From Ureibacillus acetophenoni (GTDB lineage: Bacteria; Bacillota; Bacilli; Bacillales_A; Planococcaceae): a stretch of 64,000 bases of DNA. The position numbers and the translations under genes are program-made. Within the stretch, counting starts at the first letter, position 1. Every line of letters begins with the position of its first letter. Under the pieces are notes generated by a model. The model searched no databases and was not told where the DNA came from. It saw only the letters and a program-made list of their open reading frames with translations. This document shows positions 1 through 8,284 of the stretch, piece by piece. The stretch is taken from NCBI RefSeq assembly GCF_900220965.1, contig NZ_OBQC01000012.1:11933-75932 (forward strand). Direction: 5' to 3'.

Positions 1-780
1 AAAGACACTTCTCCTGGATTTCTACCACCTTTTGTCTTTTAGAGCACTTATTAAAGACACTTCTCCTGGATTTCTACCACCTTTTGTCTTTTAGAGCACT
101 TATAAAAGACATTTCACCTGGATTTCTACCTTCTTTTGTAGTTTAGAGCCCTTATAAAAGACACTTCTCCTGGATTTTTATCACCTTTTGTCTTTTAGAG
201 CCCTTATAAAAGACATTTCACCTGGATTTCTACCACCTTTTGTCTTTTAGAGCCCTTATAAAAGACACTTCTCCAGGATTTTTATCACCTTTTGTCTTTT
301 AGAGCACTTATTAAAGACACTTCTCCTGGATCTCTACCACCTTTTGTCTTTTAGAGCACTTATAAAAGACACTTCTCCTGGATTTCTACCACCTTTTGTC
401 TTTTAGAGCCCTTATAAAAGACACTTCTCCTGGATTTCTACCACCTTTTGTCTTTTAGAGCACTTATTAAAGACACTTCTCCTGGATTTCTACCACCTTT
501 TGTCTTTTAGAGCCCTTATAAAAGACATTTCACCTGGATTTCTACCTTCTTTTGTAGTTTAGAACACATATAAAAGACACTTCTCCTGGATTTTTATCAC
601 CTTTTGTCTTTTAGAGCCCTTATAAAAGACACTTCGCCTGGATTTCTACCACCTTTTATCTTTTAGAACACTTATTAAAGACACTTCTCCTGGATTTTTA
701 TCACCTTTTGTCTTTTATAAGCCTTATAAAAGACACTTCTCCTGGATTTCTACCTTCTTTTGTCTTTTAGTCGCCCCACA
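1..780. repeat. 52-bp tandem repeat array A (15 units)
   Basis: Fifteen head-to-tail units start at 1, 53, 105 and so on every 52 bp to 729; the window edge may cut the array. Each unit opens AAAGACACTTC, has an 18-bp linker around CTGGATTTCTACCACC, then TTTTGTCTTTTAGAGC and ACTTATA. The junction between units is palindromic: TGTCTTTTA pairs perfectly with the following TAAAAGACA. The period is not a multiple of three and no reading frame crosses the array, so it is not coding. Units 1=9, 2~10, 3~11, 4=12 and 6~14, which shows an 8-unit (416-bp) higher-order duplication. Linkers repeat as well as cores, so this is not CRISPR. It lies beyond the 3' end of the EamA gene. Function unknown. Confidence 0.95.
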
Positions 781-848
781 AAACAAAAAGGCGCGCCTCC
801 TCCGAAAGCTCACCCTTTCAATCTCATTCTCTATTAACTGTTGGTTCA

Positions 849-1721
849 TTAACCTCCAACTGCATTCCTACGTCCTCCCAAAGTCAGCACAACAATCCCT
901 CCAAGTAACATCGCTACGCCGATCCACGATGTTGGGCTTAGGAATTCGCCAACTAAGAAGACTCCTAATAAGGAAGCTGTTAGAGGTTCTGCCAGCGACA
1001 GGGTCACAGCGGAAGAAGAGCTTATCTTTTCTAGGCCTCCTAAATAGAATATGTAGGCTAAGCTAGTTGCGGCAAAGCCCATAAATAGCATTGGGAGTAG
1101 ATTTTGCTCTGTAAATACCCACGTTACACCATCCTGTGAAAATGGAAGTAATAAAATTGCACATAACGTAAAAGTCATGGCAACAGCAGGTAACGTGTCT
1201 TCATTTTCCGTTAATTGCTTACTACAATTTGTATAGAGGGCAAACATAATGCCTGCGCATAAAGCTAGTAATATACCAAATGGATCCACCGTTGCTTCGC
1301 CCTTATTTACAAATAATAAAATACAGCCAACGATTGCAAGGGATGTTGCAATACCCCACACTTTACTCGGCTTCCTCTTCCAAAAGAGCCATTCTATGAT
1401 TCCAGAAAAAACAGGTGAACTACCTATTGTTACAACTGTACCAACTGCCACTCCAGTAAATCGGATTGAAGTAAAAAAGAAACATTGGAATAACGCAATC
1501 GTTATTGCGGCTAAAATTGTCCACTTCCAACTCCAAGTTTTAAAGCTAATCTTACGCATCGCAAGAACGGCAATTAATAACACCCCTCCCCCTATGAGAG
1601 ATCGTGTTGCTGCAACTGCGATTGGGGATATTCCCTCTTCCAAAAATGTTTGTATCGTCCCCGTTGTTCCCCATAAAATTGCAGCGAATAAAACAAATGC
1701 ATATGGTAATAAATTCAACAA
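849..1721 (-). CDS. EamA/DMT-family membrane transporter
   Basis: A 290-residue, very hydrophobic protein with about ten membrane segments arranged as two EamA repeats; the N-terminal ILWGTTGT motif is typical of drug/metabolite transporters (YdcZ/RhaT-like superfamily). It probably exports or imports a small metabolite; the substrate cannot be read from sequence. The start is TTG at 1719-1721 preceded by AGGGGAT with a short spacer; no in-frame ATG fits better. The gene stands alone on the minus strand and runs toward repeat array A. Family is confident, substrate unknown. Confidence 0.85.
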   Translation of the reverse strand: MLNLLPYAFVLFAAILWGTTGTIQTFLEEGISPIAVAATRSLIGGGVLLIAVLAMRKISFKTWSWKWTILAAITIALFQCFFFTSIRFTGVAVGTVVTIGSSPVFSGIIEWLFWKRKPSKVWGIATSLAIVGCILLFVNKGEATVDPFGILLALCAGIMFALYTNCSKQLTENEDTLPAVAMTFTLCAILLLPFSQDGVTWVFTEQNLLPMLFMGFAATSLAYIFYLGGLEKISSSSAVTLSLAEPLTASLLGVFLVGEFLSPTSWIGVAMLLGGIVVLTLGGRRNAVGG

Positions 1722-1925
1722 AGTTCATCCCCTAAACTTGTAAATTTCTTCTATTAAAGTAATGCTACCACACTAATTTAAGTTAGCAATATCTAAATTT
1801 ATGATGATGTTCGCTAGTGATAGAAGTGATAATAAAATATAATTAATAAAGATAGGCAACATGCCCAATAAACTGGTAATTTGATGGACAACATATATTC
1901 AACACGGAAAAGGAGGTCATCATCG

Positions 1926-2156
1926 ATGTATAAAACTGTAGAGGAAACCGCAAAGGACATTTCAATGCCTGCGGAACAAGTATTACGCTACATTTATGAA
2001 GGCCGCATAAAAGCTGTTCACGACGGTGAGCAATTTCTCATAAATAGTACACAATTTGACACCTATCATGAACAATTAGATCGTATAAAAGAGGAAATTG
2101 AAATTTGGCGCAACACACCGATTCCCGAAGACCCTGATGTGAAGGATGAAGATTAG
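1926..2156 (+). CDS. Small excisionase-like helix-turn-helix protein
   Basis: A 76-residue protein beginning MYKTVEETAKDISMPAEQVLRY. The first about 50 residues match the MerR-like excisionase (HTH_17) pattern, in which a helix-turn-helix is followed by a short wing (GRIKAVHDGEQFLI); an acidic tail follows. The ATG at 1926 is chosen because AAAGGAGGT lies 8 nt upstream; the longer frame from 1881 has no ribosome site. There is no integrase nearby, so it is more likely a small host DNA-binding regulator than a phage excisionase. Target unknown. Confidence 0.7.
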   Translation: MYKTVEETAKDISMPAEQVLRYIYEGRIKAVHDGEQFLINSTQFDTYHEQLDRIKEEIEIWRNTPIPEDPDVKDED

Positions 2157-2222
2157 AGGGTAGGCAAAGTTCAATCCCAAGTACTTTCACAAAACATCCG
2201 CAACGCGCCATTCCTACCATTA

Positions 2223-2262
2223 AAAAAACTTCTTGAAGCAAGCTAATCTCGCTTCAAGAAGT
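2223..2262 (-). terminator. Rho-independent terminator of hom
   Basis: A 12-bp perfect stem (ACTTCTTGAAGC / GCTTCAAGAAGT) is followed on the minus strand by a run of seven T, immediately after the hom stop codon. Confidence 0.9.
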
Positions 2263-2263
2263 C

Positions 2264-3250
2264 TTAAATGGAAACGACAAATCCAGCTCGTTTTCCTATA
2301 ATTTCTGCGTAATCTTCTACCATTACACTTGCAGTTGGGTACATCCCTGCACCAGGACCGACCAGCGTAAGTGTACCAATATAATTTGTTTCCATTGTTA
2401 CGGCGTTAAACACATCATCAATTGGGTACAGCGGATGTTCTTTATCAACTAACATAGGTCCAACTTTAGCTAAAATTGTGCCATCAGGGAATTTTTCAAC
2501 TTCAGCAACATGGCGATAACGAAGGCCTTGCTCCGTTGCTTCCTTCACTTGTTCTGATGAAATTTCATCGATTCCAATCACTTCAACATCTGCCCAATTT
2601 GGTTGCTCACCGAATGCCAATGCTGATAAGACCATTAGCTTTTTGAAAGCATCTTGACCTGAAACATCATTAAATGGATCTGCCTCTGCATAACCTAATC
2701 TTTGTGCCTCAGTCAATGCTTCTTCGAAAGACCAACCTTCTGCACGCATCTTCGTTAAAATATAATTAGATGTGCCATTTAAAATCCCTTGGATACGGCT
2801 TACATCATTAACAAGTAGAATATTTTTCATCGTTTTAATTACCGGTACTCCACCAGCAGTCGTCGCTTCATATCCTACAAAAACGCCATTACGTTTCGCT
2901 AGCTCTTGTAACTCAAGACCACGCCTTGCAAACATCACTTTGTTTGCCGTTACAACATGACATTTATGCTCAACCGCACGTTTTAAATATGTAAATGCCG
3001 GTTCTTCATTGACGATTGCTTCAAATACAACTTGCAATCCTTTTACCGACAGAACATCATCAATACTATCTGTCAATAAATGCGCCGTACCTGGCACTCT
3101 TTCTCTAGAAGTGTCACGTACTAAAATTTTTGCAACTTCTAATTCTAATCCTAATTTGTTTTTAAGTTCTTCGCGTTTTTCATTTAAAATATGGTAAATT
3201 CCTTGACCTACTGTGCCAAACCCTAAGATGGCCGCCTTAATTGTTGCCAC
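2264..3250 (-). CDS. hom: Homoserine dehydrogenase, short form without ACT domain
   Basis: NAD(P)-dependent reduction of aspartate semialdehyde to homoserine, the branch point to methionine and threonine. The N-terminal nucleotide-binding loop GFGTVGQG (residues 10-17) and the family signature EADPFNDVSGQDAFKKL near residue 200 are visible. At 328 residues it lacks the C-terminal ACT regulatory domain of the roughly 430-residue Bacillus enzymes, so feedback by threonine through ACT is not expected. Start is GTG at 3248-3250 with GGAGG 10 nt upstream. It lies downstream of metY on the same strand, 415 bp away, past a terminator-like hairpin, and has its own possible promoter. Pairing with metY suggests a role in supplying homoserine for methionine. 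Confidence 0.88.
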   Translation of the reverse strand: MATIKAAILGFGTVGQGIYHILNEKREELKNKLGLELEVAKILVRDTSRERVPGTAHLLTDSIDDVLSVKGLQVVFEAIVNEEPAFTYLKRAVEHKCHVVTANKVMFARRGLELQELAKRNGVFVGYEATTAGGVPVIKTMKNILLVNDVSRIQGILNGTSNYILTKMRAEGWSFEEALTEAQRLGYAEADPFNDVSGQDAFKKLMVLSALAFGEQPNWADVEVIGIDEISSEQVKEATEQGLRYRHVAEVEKFPDGTILAKVGPMLVDKEHPLYPIDDVFNAVTMETNYIGTLTLVGPGAGMYPTASVMVEDYAEIIGKRAGFVVSI

Positions 3251-3283
3251 TATTCAATCGCCTCCATCTTTTTGTAAATTCTA

Positions 3284-3311
3284 TTTATATACGAAATTTC
3301 AGAAAGTTCAA
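3284..3311 (-). promoter_or_regulatory. Possible sigma-A promoter of hom
   Basis: On the minus strand TTGAAC, a 16-bp spacer and TATAAA lie 34 bp before the hom start codon. It is AT-rich sequence, so a chance match is possible. The rest of the 415-bp hom-metY gap holds only the metY terminator and no convincing gene. Confidence 0.4.
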
Positions 3312-3437
3312 TATACAAATTTTATCTTACTTATTCGAGGAACTCAAGGGAAATCTTCTCAAGAAGGACATTTGTTTACCTAAGAAGGTCATTAACTATT
3401 CAATCCTAGGTATGGAAAAGTGCAAATGCCTATTCTA

Positions 3438-3481
3438 TCATTAAATAAAAAATGTAGCAGCCAAGGGGAGCTGGCCGCTAC
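3438..3481 (-). terminator. Terminator downstream of metY
   Basis: An imperfect hairpin (GTAGCGGCCA / TGGCTGCTAC with a mismatch) is followed on the minus strand by ATTTTTTATTT. It lies 185 bp past the metY stop and separates metY from hom. Confidence 0.7.
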
Positions 3482-3665
3482 GATAAAAATATATATACAA
3501 AAGTAGAAAAACTAATGAGCCATACGTAAGCTCCATCAAATAAAAAGTTCTAGCCCAATGAATGGCGATCAATAAATTTTGTAATATCCTGGCTCAAACG
3601 AAATGATGATTGAAACAAGGTTATTATTTACTTATTGAATACTTTTTATTTATAGATAGAAAAAT

Positions 3666-4967
3666 TTATGCATTTGTTACGCTTTGCTCTGCAACAGCTT
3701 TTGTTAAAGCTTGGTCTAAATCTGCAATGATATCATCTACTGATTCTAAACCAACTGATAAACGAATCAACTCTTCGCCAACACCCGCAATTTTTAACTC
3801 TTCTGCAGTTAATTGTTGGTGAGTTGTTGAAGCTGGGTGGATAATTAATGATTTCGCATCCCCAACGTTCGCAACGTGAGAGAATAATTGAACGTTGTCA
3901 ATTAGTTGACTACCTGCTTCGCGTCCACCTTTAATACCGAATGTAAGAATTGAGCCAAAGCCGTTTTTCAAATATTTCTTCGCTAAATCATGTGTTGGGA
4001 AATCTTCTTTTCCAGGGTAATTTACATATTCCACGAATGGGTGGTTTTCTAAAAATTCAGCTACTTTTAATGTATTTTCTCCGTGTTTTGTATAACGCAA
4101 ATGAAGCGTTTCTAAACCTTGTAAGAAATTAAATGCTGCATCGGCACTTAGTGTTGGACCGAAGTCACGTAATAATTGAACTCGGAATTTCGTTGCAAAT
4201 GCTGCAGCAGCAGTATCAATACCATAACGTAAGCCGTGATAAGTTTCGTCTGGCTCAGTAAATCCAGGGAAACGACCTTGTGTCCAATCAAATTTACCTG
4301 CATCAACAATGATTCCACCAATTGTAGTACCATGTCCGCCAATCCATTTAGTTGCTGAATGGATTACTACATCTGCACCAAATTCAATTGGGTTAGAACC
4401 GTATGGAGATGGGAATGTGTTATCAATTAGTAAAGGTAGTCCATTTTCATGGGCAATAGTTGCTACTGCTTCAATATCTAATACATTTAAACTTGGATTT
4501 CCGATTGTTTCTGCAAAGATCGCTTTTGTATTTTCTGTAATTGCAGCACGGAAGTTTTCTGGATCTCTTTCATCAACAAACACTGTTTTAATACCATATC
4601 GAGGTAATGTGTTTGCAAATAGATTATAAGTTCCTCCATATAATGAGCCAGCTGCTACGATTTCGTCGCCTGCTCCTGCAATATTTAAAATAGAGAATGC
4701 GATTGCTGCCATACCTGAAGATACTGCAACTGCTGCAGTACCGCCTTCTAGTAGAGCAACGCGTTTTTCAAATACATCAACAGTTGGATTCATAATACGA
4801 GAGTAAATATTTCCTGATGCTTGTAATGCGAATAATGAACGAGCGTGATCAGTGTTATCAAATGCATATGCTGTAGTACGGTAAATAGGTACCGCAATGG
4901 CATTTGTAACTGGGTCTGGTTTTTGACCACCGTGTAGTAATATTGTTTCCGGACGTAATTCTGACAT
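3666..4967 (-). CDS. metY: O-acetylhomoserine sulfhydrylase (aminocarboxypropyltransferase)
   Basis: A PLP-dependent Cys/Met-metabolism enzyme that makes homocysteine from O-acetylhomoserine and sulfide. It has 433 residues, the usual length for this branch, which exceeds cystathionine synthases by a 40-50 residue insertion. The PLP lysine is K207 in the motif SATKWIGGHG; YSRIMNPT (residues 55-62) and SSGMAAI (83-89) are conserved cofactor and substrate loops. ATG at 4967 follows AGGAGGAAGAAAC. A SAM riboswitch precedes it, so expression should rise when S-adenosylmethionine is low, which supports the methionine role over cysteine synthesis. Confidence 0.92.
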   Translation of the reverse strand: MSELRPETILLHGGQKPDPVTNAIAVPIYRTTAYAFDNTDHARSLFALQASGNIYSRIMNPTVDVFEKRVALLEGGTAAVAVSSGMAAIAFSILNIAGAGDEIVAAGSLYGGTYNLFANTLPRYGIKTVFVDERDPENFRAAITENTKAIFAETIGNPSLNVLDIEAVATIAHENGLPLLIDNTFPSPYGSNPIEFGADVVIHSATKWIGGHGTTIGGIIVDAGKFDWTQGRFPGFTEPDETYHGLRYGIDTAAAAFATKFRVQLLRDFGPTLSADAAFNFLQGLETLHLRYTKHGENTLKVAEFLENHPFVEYVNYPGKEDFPTHDLAKKYLKNGFGSILTFGIKGGREAGSQLIDNVQLFSHVANVGDAKSLIIHPASTTHQQLTAEELKIAGVGEELIRLSVGLESVDDIIADLDQALTKAVAEQSVTNA

Positions 4968-5027
4968 GTTTCTTCCTCCTAATATGTTTTCGATGGATAA
5001 TCGGTATTTACGAGGAGGTCTTGGAAA

Positions 5028-5081
5028 AATTAGTAAGTCACAGTTCGACCCAAAATAGGTCGAGCTGATGTACTTACTTAT
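5028..5081 (-). promoter_or_regulatory. Second long hairpin in the metY leader
   Basis: Between the riboswitch terminator and the metY ribosome site, the leader folds into a long hairpin: AGTAAGT pairs with ACTTACT and CTCGACC with GGGTCGA across a six-base loop, followed on the minus strand by AATTTTTCC. It looks like an additional terminator or an RNA stability element. It is not part of the S-box aptamer. Confidence 0.6.
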
Positions 5082-5092
5082 GCGTTATTCGC

Positions 5093-5122
5093 CAAAAAAC
5101 CCTCTTCGTTAAGAAGAGGGTT
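5093..5122 (-). terminator. SAM riboswitch expression-platform terminator
   Basis: A 9-bp stem AACCCTCTT / AAGAGGGTT with a 7-nt loop is followed by TTTTTT on the minus strand. It lies 21 nt past the aptamer, as expected for an S-box transcription-termination switch. Confidence 0.9.
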
Positions 5123-5142
5123 GCAAATGAGCAATTTTTCCT

Positions 5143-5252
5143 CCCCTTATCTCTCAGATCCCGATGAATCTGTAGGAATTAGCACCTTTGCGATAAATTC
5201 GCCGGTTGCCGGGCATCATAGGGCCTAGTCCCTCCGCCTCTCTGGATAAGAG
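5143..5252 (-). ncRNA. SAM-I (S-box) riboswitch aptamer
   Basis: Read on the minus strand it has the full S-box consensus: P1 strand CTCTTATC, AGAGAGGCGGAGGGAC, GGCCC, ATGATGCCCGGCAACC, the AAGGTGCTAATTCC segment, then GAGAGATAAGG, which pairs back with P1. S-box RNAs bind S-adenosylmethionine and favour termination when it is abundant. Here it controls metY. Confidence 0.97.
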
Positions 5253-5281
5253 TATTTGATTCATGTTCCATCGTTGAATTA

Positions 5282-5311
5282 ACTATAAAGCATAGTAAGT
5301 CACTATGTCAA
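5282..5311 (-). promoter_or_regulatory. Sigma-A promoter of the SAM riboswitch-metY transcript
   Basis: A perfect TTGACA (-35) and TATAGT (-10) with an 18-bp spacer lie on the minus strand about 30 bp before the first base of the S-box aptamer. Confidence 0.75.
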
Positions 5312-5422
5312 CTATAAATTTTAAAATATTTTAAATCTTTCAACCATTTATATTTTGAAACTTTCATATTGGATTTTAAGTATAATATATTAGCAAATAT
5401 ATGAACGAAGGGAGATTAGTGT

Positions 5423-6046
5423 ATGGTATTCGCATCATTAACAGTATTAATCGCCGGTTACTTAATTGGATGTTTTCTCGGATCGAATATTGTGCATTTT
5501 TTAACTGGCGTCAATTTAAAAAATACAGGCTCTAAGAACGCAGGAGCTACAAATGCTGTCATATCTTTAGGTTGGAAGTATGGGATATTGGTAGTCATTA
5601 TTGATATTGGAAAAGCGATTTTAGCTATATTATTAGTTAAAAATATTTTTAGTAATTTCTATTTCACACCAGATGAGATTGTGATTTTATCATACATTAC
5701 AGGTGCAGCAGTTATACTTGGGCATAACTTCCCTTTCCATATGAACTTTAATGGAGGAAAAGGAACAGCTTCACTTGTTGGATTGCTCATTGCTATGGGA
5801 TGGAAAGTTGGTCTATTAGCAATCATATCATTCTTTGCATTTGCTTTTATATTTAACTACCTAATTGTCGGCGTTTTTCAACTTTATATTATTTTAATCA
5901 TTCAAGCATTTAATGAATCGACCATTATACCAGCGTTTATTTCTATCATTCTTTTTATAGTTGCTATATTCCTTCATATAGAAAATATTACTCGTATTCG
6001 TGAAGGGAAAGAACCTAAAATGTCTTTAATATATAAGCGAACATAA
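5423..6046 (+). CDS. PlsY-family acyl-phosphate glycerol-3-phosphate acyltransferase paralogue
   Basis: A 207-residue membrane protein with about five hydrophobic segments. It carries the PlsY signatures in altered form: NTGSKNAGATN near residues 34-44 (classically GSGN.GATN) and HNFPFHMNFNGGKGTAS near residues 108-124. PlsY transfers an acyl group from acyl-phosphate to glycerol-3-phosphate in the membrane. The glycine-to-lysine change in the first loop and the general divergence suggest a paralogue rather than the housekeeping enzyme. ATG follows GGGAGATTAGTGT; the gene is monocistronic and ends at a strong terminator. Confidence 0.75.
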   Translation: MVFASLTVLIAGYLIGCFLGSNIVHFLTGVNLKNTGSKNAGATNAVISLGWKYGILVVIIDIGKAILAILLVKNIFSNFYFTPDEIVILSYITGAAVILGHNFPFHMNFNGGKGTASLVGLLIAMGWKVGLLAIISFFAFAFIFNYLIVGVFQLYIILIIQAFNESTIIPAFISIILFIVAIFLHIENITRIREGKEPKMSLIYKRT

Positions 6047-6136
6047 AACTAGTAAACCAATTAAAGAAACCTCGTTTTCTCTTGTTTTAAAGCTTATTGA
6101 TTATTTTGTAAATAATATAAAAGTATACTAAAATTA

Positions 6137-6170
6137 CCTTAGGAGTTATATTTCCTAAGGTTTTTTATTT
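6137..6170 (+). terminator. Terminator after the PlsY paralogue
   Basis: An 8-bp perfect stem CCTTAGGA / TCCTAAGG is followed by TTTTTTATTT. Confidence 0.9.
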
Positions 6171-6210
6171 ATCTATAAATTAATTTAATAAGGTAAGGGG
6201 AGAAATTACA

Positions 6211-6948
6211 ATGTCTGAAGTTAGAGATTTGCTACGAAGTCACACTTCCGTAAGAAAATATACAGGGGAACAACTATCAAAAGAAACAGTTATTGACCTA
6301 ATAGAAACAGCCCAAATGGCAGCTAGCTCACATTTTGTACAAGCGTACAGTGTAATTTGGGTAACAGATGAAGAAAAGAAAAAGAAACTTGGAGAACTAT
6401 CAAAAAATGAGTTCCAATTTACAACTGCTGGGGCATCATTTTTATTCTGTGTAGATTATAAACGTCTTCAAATTGCAGGGAAGAAACACGGTGTTGACAT
6501 CGTTGCAGATTCTGCAGAAAACGTTCTTGTTGGAACTGCTGACGTTGCTATATTTGCCCAAAATTTTGTTATTGCTGCTGAATCACTTGGTTACGGCATT
6601 TGTTATATCGGTGGCGCTCGTAATAACCCAGCAGAAATTAGCGAATTATTTGGCTTACCAGATTACGTATTCCCACTTTTCGCTATGACTATTGGAACAC
6701 CAACGAAACGTAATGAAACAAAACCAAGACTTCCAGTAGAAGCTGTTTTACATGAAAACACTTATAATGTCGACAAATATGATGAGCTCTTAGATCAATA
6801 CGATTCGATTATGGAAGATTACTATGCAAGTCGTAGTTCAAATCAAAAAATGGCAAACTGGACGAAACAAATGGCTGATTTTTTAATTGATCAAAGAAGA
6901 CCACATATAAAAGAATTCCTTGCAACAAAAGGATTCAACTGGAAATAA
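6211..6948 (+). CDS. NADPH-dependent FMN oxidoreductase / nitroreductase, NfsA type
   Basis: A 245-residue flavoenzyme of the NfsA/NfrA branch. The N-terminal RSHTSVRKYTGEQL (residues 9-22) is the FMN phosphate-binding start of nitroreductases, and GYGICYIGGARNNP near residues 128-141 is the second FMN-binding region. Such enzymes reduce nitro compounds, quinones or flavins with NADPH in the cytosol. ATG at 6211 has AAGGGGAG upstream. No partner gene indicates a specific substrate; the mhq quinone cluster lies about 21 kb away and is not linked by any operator seen here. Confidence 0.85.
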   Translation: MSEVRDLLRSHTSVRKYTGEQLSKETVIDLIETAQMAASSHFVQAYSVIWVTDEEKKKKLGELSKNEFQFTTAGASFLFCVDYKRLQIAGKKHGVDIVADSAENVLVGTADVAIFAQNFVIAAESLGYGICYIGGARNNPAEISELFGLPDYVFPLFAMTIGTPTKRNETKPRLPVEAVLHENTYNVDKYDELLDQYDSIMEDYYASRSSNQKMANWTKQMADFLIDQRRPHIKEFLATKGFNWK

Positions 6949-7087
6949 ACTATTCAATACGTACTTTTCTCCCGTTTTATTATGAACTTCCCTTCAATTG
7001 TCCTATTTTTCAATTTAGTGCTAAAGAATAGTCCATCTTTCGTTACAATTAAGGATAGCAGCTACGCAATTGAAGGGATGTATAGTA

Positions 7088-7522
7088 ATGAATACGGAAA
7101 AGTATGTAGCCAGATCTATAGAACAATTTCATATTAAACATGTTCGTCATTTATATCGCTCTATTGCTGGTATTAATTTAGCACTTGCTAAAATCCATAA
7201 AAGCATAGAACGTAAAATAGATAAACAAAAATATCGAGTTGTCACTGATTATATGAATCAATTCATTTCTTATACTTCCGTTTGGAATGTTAAATTTGTA
7301 TCTAATTTAGAAAGTCCTGAGGTCGCGATGCTTCAAATTTTCCACTTAGATTATATATTTCAACATGAACAAAATGAAAAATTTATAAGCGAAAGGACTT
7401 CTTTGGAGGAACTAAAAGATAAGTTCTATCAACTTAATACCTATAAATTAGACCATATCAAACGAAGAAAACAAAAAATGCTTGAATATATAGCGACACA
7501 TAAGAACCAGACAGACCATTAA
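7088..7522 (+). CDS. Hypothetical protein, 144 residues
   Basis: A soluble, basic and probably helical protein I do not recognise. ATG at 7088 is chosen because GAAGGGA lies 9 nt upstream; the upstream TTG frame adds six residues with no ribosome site of its own. The C-terminus is rich in Lys and Arg (HIKRRKQKM). Its stop codon lies inside the stem of its own terminator. It is separated from both neighbours by terminators, so context gives no function. Confidence 0.7.
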   Translation: MNTEKYVARSIEQFHIKHVRHLYRSIAGINLALAKIHKSIERKIDKQKYRVVTDYMNQFISYTSVWNVKFVSNLESPEVAMLQIFHLDYIFQHEQNEKFISERTSLEELKDKFYQLNTYKLDHIKRRKQKMLEYIATHKNQTDH

Positions 7523-7549
7523 TATGGACTCGTCCGGTTCTTTTTTTCT
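7502..7549 (+). terminator. Terminator overlapping the end of the 144-residue gene
   Basis: The outer stem AGAACC.GAC / GTC.GGTTCT encloses CCAT/ATGG and is followed by TTTTTTT. The 5' arm overlaps the last codons of the preceding gene. Confidence 0.85.
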
Positions 7550-7600
7550 GTTCGAATAGGTCTACCTAAAAATTCATATTTTTATATAGGAGGGGTTTCA

Positions 7601-8248
7601 TTGAGAAATGTGTTGATTATCCTATTTATTATTAGTAGTTTTTACTATGTGTTCTTTTACTCCGTCATTTCAGATCCATTAAAAATGGTTTTTAAATTAA
7701 TACCTATGCTTCTCATCCTGTTTATAGCGATTTTCTCTAAAGCAAATCAAGTACAATCATATAAACTATTTGTACTCATTGCTCTTATTTTCTGTGCAAT
7801 TGGTGACTATACGATACAATGGTTCATCATTGGTTTAATTAGCTTTTTAATCGGGCATCTATTTTATATTAGAGCTTTTTTCTCAACGAATGAGCAGAAA
7901 GTTCCATCAATAGCTAAGACTCTATTAATTATTTACGGAATTGTCATGGCAGGTATTATACTAAGTGCAGTCATTCAAGCAGGCAATTTCGTTATGGCCA
8001 TAGCGGTTTTCTGTTATATTACTGTTATATTAACGATGGGTTGGACTTCATTTCGAACAAAGTCCAAACTAGCCATAATCGGGGCTTGCCTATTTATCAT
8101 TTCAGATTCAGTTCTAGCGATTAATAAATTTGTCGTTCCCGTAGAGTATTCACACCAACTAATTATGTCCACCTACTACTGCGCCCAAATATTTATTGCT
8201 TTAAGTATAGATAAATATTCTGCATTGTTTAGTAAAGGTGTACAATAG
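7601..8248 (+). CDS. Lysoplasmalogenase-like YhhN-family membrane protein
   Basis: A 215-residue protein with about eight hydrophobic helices matching the YhhN (TMEM86) pattern: a conserved K-x-x-P-M start (FKLIPMLLI), an acidic membrane motif AIGDY (residues 67-71) and GHLFYIRAF. Characterised relatives cleave the vinyl-ether bond of lysoplasmalogens; in bacteria the natural role is unclear. Start is TTG at 7601 with AGGAGG 7-8 nt upstream. It sits 36 bp before pepT and may be cotranscribed with it. Confidence 0.75.
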   Translation: MRNVLIILFIISSFYYVFFYSVISDPLKMVFKLIPMLLILFIAIFSKANQVQSYKLFVLIALIFCAIGDYTIQWFIIGLISFLIGHLFYIRAFFSTNEQKVPSIAKTLLIIYGIVMAGIILSAVIQAGNFVMAIAVFCYITVILTMGWTSFRTKSKLAIIGACLFIISDSVLAINKFVVPVEYSHQLIMSTYYCAQIFIALSIDKYSALFSKGVQ

Positions 8249-8284
8249 AACTATTCATAATTCCATTTCAAGGAGGATTTACTA

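Noticed and set aside
1-780. Array A as a CRISPR array
   Set aside because: The sequence between cores is the same in nearly all units, the core is AT-rich, and there are no cas genes. The period is fixed at 52 bp.
1249-1743. Long plus-strand frame opposite the EamA gene
   Set aside because: The minus-strand frame has clear membrane helices and family motifs; the plus frame has neither start signal nor family features.
5355-5386. Promoter for the PlsY paralogue (TTGAAA and TATAAT)
   Set aside because: The -10 box is good but the spacer would be 20 bp, too long for sigma-A; no alternative -35 is convincing.
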